Shown here: positions 1 through 8,806 of the stretch, piece after piece
Position numbering within the stretch: the first letter of the stretch is position 1
Layout: each line of letters begins with the position of its first letter
Assembly (NCBI GenBank): GCA_003024985.2
Contig: PXIH01S0008057.1
DNA length: 11,728 nt
Source: Euperipatoides rowelli
Taxonomy: Eukaryota > Onychophora > Udeonychophora > Euonychophora > Peripatopsidae
Reading direction: 5' to 3' (one strand)
The notes under the pieces: generated by a model
Told to the model about the DNA's origin: nothing
The model's input: only the letters and a program-made list of their open reading frames with translations
Database searches by the model: none
Position numbers and translations under genes: made by a program

Positions 1-90
1 GCGCCCTTGCTCGGCATTTTACGGTAATTATTATTTAATTTTTTTATATAGCCTATATAATAAGTTTATTCTACTTGTATTAAAAAAAAA

Positions 91-224
91 TAGTAGCAGC
101 AATAATTACGCTACTTTTACGCTAAAGCTAGAGGAAAAGTAGCCACTACTCGCTAATCTACATTACATTTTAAAAGTAGCGCACTACTCGTCTCGCTACT
201 GAAAAAATTAGCAAGCTACTACCC
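91..224. mobile_element. Possible DNA-transposon end: clustered GTAGC/GCTAC motifs
   Basis: Within about 130 bases there are repeated GTAGC, GCTAC and ACTACTCG words in both orientations, for example around 93, 109, 140, 177 and 198, and the stretch is much richer in CpG than the rest of the window. Dense subterminal GTAGC/GCTAC arrays are seen in hAT-type and similar cut-and-paste elements. I see no transposase, target-site duplication or second end, and the element may continue beyond the left edge. The family name is a guess. Confidence 0.35.
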
Positions 225-1065
225 AATCCTGATAACGCTCAATATAATTTTTTTATTTAAAATATTTGAGTTTGTTATAATTTAGAAGCAAAAAAGGATC
301 TTTATCTGATTATATGCCTGCTCAAGTCCTGATAACTTTAATCCTCTATTATCATCACACAAATTAAGAAAATAATAATGTAATTAAATAAAATTTATTG
401 TTGTTAAAATACAATATTCAGATGAAAGGTATAATTTAATAATCATGTTTGAATTTGACAGAAGATAATAATTAAAATAAACCCAACATATAGAAAAATG
501 AAACAAAAATAATATTCCAATGATAAAAAATAAAAATCTACATTTAGTCTGTAATAAATAATTTATAAAAATATATTCAATGATTTATTGCTTTTAGATT
601 TAGGATCTATTTTGTATTCACTTATTTACTGGCTAGCTGCTAGCTCTTAGATAACTGTTTCAAACCTACATTTTTAGGCCAATTTTATGTCTAAGCCCTA
701 CAATTTTTTTTAAAATTAAAGAGCATTTCAAAATATGCCTAGATGATATACTGTATATTTTGCAATAAATTTACAACAAATTCATCATAAAAATTTGATT
801 TTATGGGAGGGTAGGTGGCTTTGCAGCCCATCCCCAAACATGGCCTTGTTCCATGATTCTGCTTATTTTGGATACACCTTTTTCTAAATATAGGCCTCTT
901 ATGTTTAATGTTGTAATAAATTTATGTGGATTGACTACATCCTTTCATATAGGCCTAATCAAAATAAACTGCAGATTCAGTACATTATTGCTTTGGTCGT
1001 ATATTAAAGGAAAAGAGGGAGTGAGGGATAGTTTGGATATTTTTGTTCTTTGATATTTTTTTTAG

Positions 1066-1115
1066 CTAGCAAATTTTTAATTTGGCTAGTATTTTTTTGC
1101 TAACAATTAGCCAAA
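1066..1115. repeat. Nested inverted repeats containing GCTAG
   Basis: CTAGCAAATT at 1066-1075 pairs with AATTTGGCTAG at 1079-1089 with one bulged base and a 3-base loop. Overlapping it, TTTGGCTA at 1081-1088 pairs perfectly with TAGCCAAA at 1108-1115 across a 19-base spacer. The two stems are mutually exclusive. The cluster may be a worn miniature-element end, or chance pairing in AT-rich DNA. Confidence 0.5.
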
Positions 1116-1234
1116 ATACTACAAGGGAATAATGCAGCTTATTCCCTGATATAGACTGATGATGATATATACAGTATAATACTGTACATTGTATAAACTG
1201 TTTATGATAAAGTTTACTTGGACTATACTCTTAC

Positions 1235-1407
1235 CTTCCAATAGATCCATAGAAATGTCCTCTACGAATTGGTCCCACCAGCGTCCTCCTTTCCCTGTCC
1301 TTCCCACCCAATCCTGAACCTCAAACTTGGACAGCCTCGATGCCAGATACATTAAAGCGATAGCAATGATCTCAGGCTCCCATTGTAAACATAGAGTAGT
1401 GCATAAA
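1235..1407 (-). CDS. CCNK: Cyclin K exon (last visible): core of cyclin box 2
   Basis: This 173-base exon supplies T to complete the split Ser (AG+T), then 57 codons, then the first G of the next codon. It reads [20 protein letters not shown], then [13 protein letters not shown], then a Gly-rich VGRTGKGG, then [16 protein letters not shown]. The acceptor is CTAAATAG and the donor is GAAG/GTAAGAG. The phase-1 end agrees with an Asp codon at the next position in animal cyclin K (the LED-ICHQ region). The VGRTGKGG turn is one residue longer than I recall for the human protein and differs in sequence. The open frame runs on past both splice sites, but that extra translation is intronic. Confidence 0.95.
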
Positions 1408-4400
1408 CTATTTAGAAATAAAAACAAATATAGACAAGAAAGAATTAAATTCTCATCGATAGTTAAGGTCAGAGGTACATAAAGAATGTGATTACTATGA
1501 AAATATTCTACTGCCAAAGATAGTAATTAAGGGTTATGATGTTATTTTTTAGAATTGTTTAATTTTCAAAAAATTATTCTTCGATCTATTTTTTTTTTTT
1601 TAAATATGATATAAATTTTTAGCATATCGGAGAGATGAGAATGTAGAATGACATTGAGGCGACCACTTCATGTGTACTCATTAATGTAAATGCTGAATGA
1701 GCTTGAGTGATAAACATTACATTTTTATTCAACTATAGTTTTATGGTACTAAATAACTATAAATTTAATTTACAACCCTCCCTCAAAACTGAACCCAATG
1801 AAAAATATTTACATACTAACTACAAAAGACCCCACTAAGACACTTAACAAGGAAGAAAACTAGTCATGTGAACAGCTACTTAACAATAGAAATGAAACTT
1901 GAAGAAAAAAAAATTAAAATGACAATTGCACTTTTCAACACTATCTATTGCCTATGAAATATAAGAAATATTAGATTTTGAAAAAAAATATTAACAGAAA
2001 ATACAACACATGACTTTTCTTTGTCATTAATAAATTATAATCAATTTTATTTTAAAACGCTAACTGTTGCAATAAATTTTTAATCCATAAAAAATATGAA
2101 CATTCATAACAATCGAAAATACACTAGCAAATACTATTAAGACATACTGTAAATGGCTATTTCTAATTTATTTTGTTTTTCAGCAATATTTAGATATATA
2201 TTGATATTTTTTTAGTTATTATAACAATGTATAAACTTAATCAACATGCTGTAGTGTATATTGTAAAGAATAATTTCTTTGATTTTATTTTTTGCAAGAA
2301 AATAATGTAAAATTTTTAGAACTTGAAAATTATTAAAAAAAAAAAATATTGAAAAAATATTTTTAATATTAATGAGGTTCAAGGGATAGATTCCTATTTG
2401 ATCCCTATTAAAAAGTTTTTTTTTATATGCGATCAAATCTAAATGTTAGTTCCACAGATATAAGTTATAAAAATAAAATGTACTGTTATCTATTCACCTA
2501 TTTATAGTGCACAATTTGCATATTTACAGTATGTACTTTGAAAAAAAAAAAAAAACGAATTAGCCACCTCATAGTTGTTCCATTTCTTATATACAATTTG
2601 CGTACTTTAGAGGAGGAAATGGCAATGAGTTGCGCCATGCCAGCCACCTTCTGATCGACCACCTGATCGGTGTTTTTTAAATCGCACCATTAAAAAACTT
2701 TTATAAAAATATGGAATTGCAGGATTTTTTTAAGAATTTAAGAAGAAATAAGGAAAATTTAAATTTTTAAATTTTATTAATGGAATTCAAGTACCCCACC
2801 CCCCGAAACAAAAAGTCTATTTTCCTTGTCTACACTATGCAACTTACCCACGTGCCAAATTTCAAGTTTGTGGCATTTTGGGAAATATGCTAACACTTCA
2901 GGGTCACTGCCCCCCCCCCTACCCCCAAAAATCAAAAGTCTATTTTCATTGTCTACACTATGCAACCTACCCACATGCCAAATTTCAAGTTTGTGTCATT
3001 TTGAAAAGTATGCTAAACACTTTGTGGTCAATCCCTACCTCAGCCCCAAAAATAAAAAAGTAAATTTTCTTTGTCTACAATAAGCAATCTACAAACAGGC
3101 CAAATTTCAAGTTTATACCATGTTGGGAAGTAGGCTAAGCACTTCAGGGTCATTCCCCACCCCCCACCACAAAAATCAGAAAGTCTATTTTTCATGTCTA
3201 CACTTTTCAACCTACCCACATGCCAAATTTCAAGTTTGTACCATGTTGGGAAGTAAGCTAAATCTTGACTCCTCAATAACACACATACAAACAAACATAC
3301 AAACTTTCTGCTTTATATATTACAGTATATACTATAGGCCTATATACAGTTTCAGTTTACATCTTGCATAAATGACTGAATCAATATCAGACCACCTTTT
3401 TTCCCCACTGATGCTCAAACATTTTCCGGATTTACTAAATGAGCGAGCAAGCAACCACAAAGCAGCGCTTAATGTCATTGTACTTTCCCCTCATCTAAAA
3501 GAAATTTTGTTCTCTTTCAGAGCTTTTAAAATCATGATAAAAGGAGTAAAATGTTAACATCTGAATCAGTTGTGCATTTCATGAGTACAGTAAATTTTAC
3601 ATCACAGCTTTAACCTTCAAATTTTTTTCATGCCAGCTCTTATATGTTTTGTATAAAATGTGATATTGAATAAAAAATATCAAGATATGATTTATGGCCA
3701 AATTAATTTTTCCCACAATTCTAATGCATGCAAATTTTAAAAAAAATTCAAAATTTTAATGTGGATAACCTTTAATTATTCAATTAATTGACAGGAAGGT
3801 GGGTACTTTGTTAGCAATATGGGCATTATGTTCAAAGTATTAATGAATTCCTAAGTACAATAAACAATTATTATAGTGCAAATTATTTTTTTTAATATTC
3901 AAAATCATTGTAGAAAGAAATTGTAAACACTGTGATCCTTTGACAATTTTAAATGTGTTAAAGACATTACTTGAAATAGTTGGGGGGAAAAAAATCTTAA
4001 ACTATAAAATATATTAAGTTTTACCTATCATTTACAAAAGTCCAAGCCATTTGTAACATCTTCTGTAACTTATGTTTATCTCCTAAAAGAAAAAAAAACA
4101 AATTATAGTACAAGCTTGCATTACAATAGCTGTAGACATGCTACTGTATATCCATATTATTACAGTGTATATCGATGAAAGAAATATTTTTTAATGTAGT
4201 CTGCAGCAGATTATATTAGAACATACAGTTCCACTCCTATTGTTTAACGACCTTTTTAAAAATAGTCTTTTGTAAAAAAAAAAGTACATTAACTTATTGG
4301 TTAACCTATTTGTTTAAGGATCGGGGGGGGGGGCAGCTAGAAAGCCTTTTTTTATTATTTATTAATTGAGGATAACTAAACTTGGGTATATATTGTGCCT

Positions 4401-7400
4401 ATAATGAAAATATAATTAAAATTTCCCTTAAATTTGGAGGTAGCCTTATAGGCTGCCATTTTGAATTTTACAAAGGTTATTTGGACAAAATTAAATATAA
4501 AATTATTAGCAAATGAAATTNTTTTTTTTATTTCTTTCCTAATAGTATGTAGTATAATGAACGCAACAGCTAGAGCTACTGCAGAAACCGCATTTAAAAG
4601 GCTCTAAACAATAGTATAGTTTATATGAGTAGGTTGAACCTATGGAATTCCTGACTTCAGGGAAGAAAGTAAAATATACGGAATTAATATTTCCAACATT
4701 TACTTACCTTTTATAAATTTGGCATATTTTATAAGAAAACTATAAGGATGTTCCACTTGAAGATCAAACTGCATGGTCTGCAACAAGATTCGCTCTAAAG
4801 TCATGACTTCTTCCTAAAGATAAAAAAGATAATTATATTTGATTAAGCAAAGCTAGCCAAGAATTTTCAATAATGATTAAAAATTATTATTAATTTTAGC
4901 TTATTCATTCATAAAATGACAAAGCTGTAGATGAATGAATGATCCAAAATAAATGCAGTAATTATTAATTGATTTGAAGCAAAGTATTTATCATGCTACA
5001 AAGAATTTTCTTGTTGAAGAGTTGAATCACCAATTAAAGATTTTAAAAATTCATAAAAAAAAAACAGTATAAGATTAGAATACAAATAAAGTAAGACAAA
5101 GTAATCCACCCTATGAGTGACAAATTCGGCAGCTTGATTCAATTATAGCAATGGCCAATTATATTCATCATATTGATTCAATATAGTGACCAGGATATAG
5201 TCGTAAAAAAGGCACAAACTGTATACTGAAAATGTTGGAGAGGTGATCTGGAAGTATCCCTGATCAAAGTCCAGGGCCAGAGTACTAATAGGGGAATTGG
5301 GTGGCCACGCCCCTCCACCCCCTCAGAAATATTTTATAAAAATAATTTGTATATGGTGCTCTGTGATTCAAAAATTAACATATTTGAATGGCCTATCAGC
5401 AGCTCACTAATAACTAATGAAAATATAGAGTCTAAAATAGGATAAACTAACTTTGTTGAAATGATTAATTTAAATAATATAAAAAAATTTAAGCACCATA
5501 TCTTTTGTTAATAAGAAGGAACAAAGAGTTTAGAGGCCAGAAATTTTTTCTCTCAAATAAATTAATTTGGTGCATTTTATGGCAAAACATGTCTTTTCAT
5601 GTACAGATATTGGTTTTGTTTTACTGAAAAATATCCCAGACATAAAAATGGTCAAGAGAACATAAAGGGACAACACAAAACTAATAGGCCTAATTAGTTT
5701 TATTTGGCCTAAGAAAAATCATTTATTTATTGGCTAGCTAATTCTAATTTATTTCAACAAAACTATTACACGATATAGTATACGGTTATCAATAATTAAT
5801 ACTAAAATAATTTATTACATATTGTTTGCCTTTAACATTCAAAAATGCTTTCCCTTTTTCCTCTATCATTTTGAAATCATTACAATGATAAGAAAATCTA
5901 GACTACATAATCGTAAAACATTTCACCAATTTTATTGACGTCATTCTTTAGCTAAGCTAGCCACCAATTGAAAAATAAAATTCTCTATACAATAAAATTT
6001 TCAGAATTTAAAAATATATAATTATATAGTATTATAATGGACAGATAGTCTTTTATGATTAACTGAGGAAGACTAATTTAATTAACAAAATTATTATTAG
6101 GCCCTTTTTTTTATTTGTTGTAATCGAATATATGAAAAGGATACGAGGATATTTGTTTTATATCTAGATTTAATTTAAAAAAACAAGAATTTAAACATAA
6201 ATAACTTAAATACTGTACTTATAATAACAATTAAATTATTCTCAATCCTCTTTATAACTATTAATTATAGTGGCTGGATATGTCATGTAGTATCAGATTA
6301 TCAGTAGTCTATTTGCTGGGTACTAACTTAGATCAAGCAAAGACGCTATTGTTCTCGGTGAAAAAATTGTCCCCCTAAATAGTGATTTTTAAACGATACA
6401 AAAATGTAGCAGTTCATAATTATATTTGATAAAATTAATGATGTGATGAAAACTATTTAAAATTTTATTTTATGTCATATTATACAGTCAAACTTTCTAA
6501 GTATTTATAAAACATTGATTTTGTAAACGAAAAAAACAAAACACTAGTTATGGTATTTCAATATACTCAGATGTAATGGTATTTGATGAGCTAAGCTCAA
6601 GAGAAATCTCTTATTGGGCTCCTAAATCAACCATCTTGAATCAATATAGAGGTTAATTAATGGTTTAAAACAATTATAACTCCCATAATTCTGATGTTGA
6701 TCAGACTTGAAAAAAAAATTGAAAAATAATAAAAAAAGTACAGCAATGGATCTAATCAATTTTTTTTTTAATTTTCCAGTCAAAATTTCATGGCGGCTGT
6801 TGTTTTCTTTCTTTCACTAAGAAATTGAAAAGCACTAAATTTAAGCATATATTTTCCATCTGCTACAGCGCTAACAAAAAATTTCTTAATAAGGATTACA
6901 AAATCTTTAAGAAAAAAAATATGTTTAATTTTTAAGTCTTGAGCAAAAGCAAGGTTATTAACCCTGGCAAAAGCATTCAATTTTTTTTTTTTTACTTAGA
7001 AAAATACCAAAATAAATTGTAAAAATAACATAATATTGTAAATCGAGAAATGATTATACTTTGTTTTTTAAAGATTTGATTAGTAATTCAAAATTTTGAT
7101 CATAAAAAAATGTAAATAAGTAAAACCTTAAAATCAAATTGTTGAAATTTTATACATAGAATAAATTTTTAAAATGTTGCTTATTTTAGACATACAATGA
7201 AAAATATTCATAATTGTTTTTTTTTTTTTAAATATCTAGCATGCCTAATCTTAACGCTTAAAAGGAAGACAAAAATTTTAAAAGATTAGAATAAAACAGG
7301 AAGTTAAAAAAAACTGGCTTTTCCCAAAACTCAGGAATTTAAAATACAATAAAGGCAATAATTTAAGGCTTCTGTAAAACAAATGTCAGAAATAATAAAA

Positions 7401-7605
7401 ACGATTTAAAAAATGAGAAGAATCTGCTTGAGGGGAGTGAACAAAACATAAATATTCTACTAATAAGCATTACCTTTGGATCTTCACCAAACACTGCAAA
7501 CTGTTGATCCGTCAATAAGCTCCGTGCAGTTTTAATAATATCTTTACATTTTTTAGGAGTTTCTTCCACTTTACCCGCTAAAAAAAGACAGCATGCAGCA
7601 GTTAC
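1235..7605 (-). CDS. CCNK: Cyclin K, partial gene: four internal exons covering the cyclin-box core
   Basis: Cyclin K binds and activates the nuclear kinases CDK12 and CDK13, which phosphorylate the RNA polymerase II C-terminal domain during elongation and support expression of long and DNA-repair genes (family knowledge). The sequence shows four minus-strand exons, 7605-7474, 4813-4708, 4082-4025 and 1407-1235. Spliced, they give 156 codons plus one base with no stop. Residues 1-44 include [20 protein letters not shown], residues 45-80 include LERILLQT and FDLQVEHPY, residues 81-99 include QMAWTFVND, and residues 100-156 include LQWEPEII and RWWDQFVED. The Lys of GKVEE (residue 12) and the Glu of LERI (residue 51) are the conserved cyclin pair that contacts the kinase. 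From memory this matches human cyclin K from about residue 94 to 250 and fits it much better than cyclins T or L. The start codon, first ~93 codons, last helices of box 2 and C-terminal tail lie outside the window. No frameshift or stop is seen, so the gene looks functional. Confidence 0.96.
2790..3260. repeat. Tandem array of a ~123-base unit, about 3.8 copies
   Basis: Units run 2815-2937 (123), 2938-3059 (122), 3060-3182 (123) and a partial one from 3183 to about 3260. A further partial end, the C-rich segment and CAAAAA, lies at about 2790-2814. Each unit starts GTCTATTTT (GTAAATTTT in the third), continues TTGTCTACA, and carries an invariant 16-base core GCCAAATTTCAAGTTT at 2854, 2977, 3099 and 3222. 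It then has a GGGAAGTATGCTAA-like segment and a C-rich stretch ending CAAAAAT. Copies are clearly alike, at least 80% over the first 70 bases by eye. Because 123 is divisible by three, reading frames run through several units on both strands, which explains the repetitive peptides there. I treat those as artefacts. Confidence 0.93.
3279..3304 (+). repeat. ACAAAC/ACATAC simple repeat next to the tandem array
   Basis: A short degenerate run of ACACAC, ATAC and AAAC words directly follows the truncated fourth copy of the 123-base unit. A simple-repeat tail beside an internal tandem array is a layout known from some non-autonomous transposons. Here that relation is an inference from position alone. 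Confidence 0.7.
4025..4082 (-). CDS. CCNK: Cyclin K short exon: first helix of cyclin box 2
   Basis: This 58-base exon is too short to stand out as an open frame. It supplies GA to complete the split Gly codon, then 18 codons beginning DKHKLQKML and ending QMAWTFVND, then AG of a split Ser codon. It is flanked by a pyrimidine-rich acceptor (TTTTCTTTTAG) and a GTAAAA donor. The phases join exactly to both neighbouring exons, and the peptide matches the cyclin K segment between YAK and the LQWEPEII block. That makes the assignment firm despite the small size. Confidence 0.94.
4083..4707 (-). other. CCNK intron, 625 bases
   Basis: This intron lies between the YAKFIK and DKHKLQ exons and begins GTAAGTA and ends TTTTAG in transcript sense. 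It contains an 11-base G run on the plus strand at 4323-4333 and an undetermined base (N) at 4521 at the edge of a T run. No coding or structured RNA signal is visible. Confidence 0.9.
4323..4333 (+). repeat. G homopolymer, 11 bases
   Basis: This run of eleven G lies in a CCNK intron, so the transcript carries C at this place. It is unusual against the AT-rich background. It is not a recognised element. Confidence 0.9.
4708..4813 (-). CDS. CCNK: Cyclin K exon: end of cyclin box 1 and linker into box 2
   Basis: This 106-base exon encodes 35 full codons plus the first base of a Gly codon. It starts [13 protein letters not shown], directly continuing FGEDPK of the previous exon as in the animal protein, and ends YAKFIK plus the split Gly. 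The acceptor has a clean pyrimidine tract ending TTTAG, and the donor is the consensus-perfect AAAAG/GTAAGTA. The Glu of LERI is the conserved cyclin Glu that pairs with the kinase. [12 protein letters not shown] is diagnostic for cyclin K. Confidence 0.95.
4814..7473 (-). other. CCNK intron, 2660 bases
   Basis: This intron lies between the VTAACC and EEVMTL exons and begins GTAATG and ends TTTAG in transcript sense. It is AT-rich with many homopolymer A/T runs. I see no supported exon, RNA gene or intact element in it. A GC-richer patch at about 5230-5330 and a near-perfect palindrome at 5677-5701 are listed separately. Short open frames here, such as the 66-codon minus-strand one at 6780-6980, have low-complexity Lys/Phe/Ile composition and look like chance. 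Confidence 0.9.
5677..5701. repeat. Near-perfect palindrome centred on AGGCCT
   Basis: AAAACTAAT (5677-5685) and ATTAGTTTT (5693-5701) are exact reverse complements separated by AGGCCTA, itself built on the palindrome AGGCCT. The result is almost continuous two-fold symmetry over 25 bases inside a CCNK intron. Function unknown. Confidence 0.75.
7474..7605 (-). CDS. CCNK: Cyclin K exon (first visible): middle of cyclin box 1
   Basis: This 132-base exon encodes 44 complete codons, phase 0 at both ends. It begins [19 protein letters not shown] and ends FGEDPK. The acceptor is TTTCAG before GTAACTGC and the donor is AAG/GTAATG. The [13 protein letters not shown] block is the cyclin-box helix-3 region, with the invariant Lys. 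By recollection about 38 of 44 residues equal human cyclin K, the differences falling mostly in the stretch after SLL. Codon third positions are strongly A/T, as expected in this DNA. The preceding exon should end in the equivalent of FPRY, but I could not find it within the window. Confidence 0.96.
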
Positions 7606-7917
7606 CTGAAATTACAATTCTGGTTTAAGAATATGGCCACATTAACATATTAAAAGTGATCTAGACACAATTCATTGACTGCTTCCAAGTTTATATTAAA
7701 CAGCAGTGACACTTTAGACAAGTTCATAGTAGATCTTACAATTAAACTGTCAAAAATAGAGGGCATATTTATCAACTTAGTTTTATAGATTCTATTATTT
7801 CTGTTGAATTCATATTTTTTATTAATTTTTTATTTTATTTCAAGCACCTAATCAATTTTGATAATCATTAATGATACTTCCATCAACCACACCCTTCATA
7901 TTTCAAATGAATAATCA

Positions 7918-7937
7918 GGGGGGGGNGGGGGGGGGGG
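7918..7937 (+). repeat. G tract of 20 bases interrupted by an N
   Basis: Eight G, one undetermined base (7926) and eleven G follow each other. The N inside the tract shows the base caller or assembler could not settle it, so the true length is uncertain. It lies 313 bases upstream of the first visible CCNK exon, on the opposite strand sense. Confidence 0.9.
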
Positions 7938-8204
7938 CTTCAATTTAATTTTGGATCGTAGTGTACCATATTTTAAGCTCTCATTATTTTCAGGATAAAT
8001 ATCATAATAATCATGTAAAGTTTTATGCTTTACTGTTGTGCTTTATTCTTTCTTAGAGCACCAATAGTTTGTGAGATACTATATTTTTCAGAGACAAAGA
8101 TGAATGAGGGTAAAGATGTATCAAAAACATCTTATTTATTAGTCATGGAAAATAATGTCTTTTTTTTTTTAAAGCAAAAATTATTATGTGTACCTCAAAA
8201 ATAG

Positions 8205-8806
8205 TATAATTGAATGGAACAAATAAACATGATGATTGGTGTTTAAAAAAACATCAATTATTGAATGATAGATTAACATTTGAAAAACATCTAGACTGCC
8301 TTATTTCTATCAAAACTTTTATTTGGCATATAGTGTTTTCATATTTTAAGCTTGATGTTTTTATTACTGTATATAAAAGTTATGTACTCATTCACGCATT
8401 GACTATTGATAAATAACACTGATAGGGACATATTGAACCGCTTTTTTAGAAAATTACCAAAAATAATGGTAAATTACATTATAAGATAACATAAATGCCT
8501 TTCAATATTAAGAACTTGTGAAATTATCACACCCACAACAAGGAGGTGAACTACATTTTTACCTTTAAAGAAATTGCTTGGATAATAGATATACCATATT
8601 TATAGTTCAGTAATTCAACTCTCTTATATTGAATAAAACAAGCGGTCATAGATGGAAATGAAGAGGCTAAAATAAGAATTCAATATAATTTTATTATAAA
8701 TAGAATAGTACAGAAGTGGAATGCTCTGCCACAAAACTTACTTGAAGCTCCCTTTTTATTTTATAGAGTCAATCGGATACAATGGGTGGCATCTAGACTT
8801 GTGTAA
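8205..8806 (+). mobile_element. Decayed non-LTR retrotransposon: reverse-transcriptase C-terminal remnant
   Basis: The plus strand shows, in the order expected for the last part of a LINE-type reverse transcriptase, MNGT (8210), LNDRLTFEKHL, YKSYVLIHAL before a stop at 8414, TSGH in another frame at about 8638, and NRIVQKWNALPQNLLEAP in the original frame at about 8699-8752. The 'DDRLTF.KH', 'LYKSYVRPHLEY', 'TRGH' and 'N.WN.LP..V..AP' landmarks are typical of animal LINE open reading frames (family knowledge). Stops and frameshifts break it: the last open segment, 8633-8806, is 57 codons. The catalytic palm (YADD region) and endonuclease are absent. It runs opposite to CCNK. The clade cannot be fixed from this piece, and the middle part (8417-8632) is aligned only by order. 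Confidence 0.6.

Larger units (their letters stand above)
1..1234 (-). other. Sequence downstream of the last visible CCNK exon, probably intron
   Basis: The GTAAGAG donor at the left end of exon 1235-1407 opens an intron running towards coordinate 1. I looked on the minus strand for the next cyclin K exon (an ICHQILDLY-like peptide in phase 1) and did not find it, so the intron probably extends past the left edge. The stretch holds a CpG-rich motif block at the left end and a hairpin cluster near 1066-1115, listed separately. The 66-codon plus-strand frame at 853-1053 looks like chance. Confidence 0.7.
1408..4024 (-). other. CCNK intron, 2617 bases, with a tandem array
   Basis: This intron lies between the TFVND and LCTTLC exons and begins GTAAAA and ends AAATAG in transcript sense. 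Its most striking content is the 123-base tandem array at 2790-3260 with a simple-repeat tail to 3304. A slightly GC-richer patch at 2620-2690 includes a degenerate 12-base duplication (2647-2658 and 2659-2670, sharing CTGATCG). The remainder is AT-rich sequence without recognisable features. Confidence 0.9.

Noticed and set aside
1119-1517. A single 132-codon minus-strand gene
   Set aside because: Only the middle (1235-1407) is cyclin K. The ends are low-complexity translations past clear AG acceptor and GT donor sites, so this is an exon plus intron read-through.
2212-2436. 74-codon minus-strand frame
   Set aside because: Rich in Ile, Asn, Lys and Phe from AT-rich DNA, with no recognisable motif.
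2777-3294. Several 61-85-codon frames on both strands
   Set aside because: They translate the 123-base tandem array, whose period is a multiple of three. Repeated peptides on both strands indicate an artefact.
3372-3557. 61-codon plus-strand frame
   Set aside because: No motif, no splice context matching a gene, antisense inside a CCNK intron.
6780-6980. 66-codon minus-strand frame in a CCNK intron
   Set aside because: It reads Phe/Lys-rich low-complexity sequence and does not fit between the neighbouring cyclin K exons, which already join in frame.
7363-7569. A 68-codon minus-strand gene starting MEETPKK
   Set aside because: The apparent start is an internal GTG (Val) codon of cyclin K. 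The exon really begins at 7605, and the tail after FGEDPK is intron.
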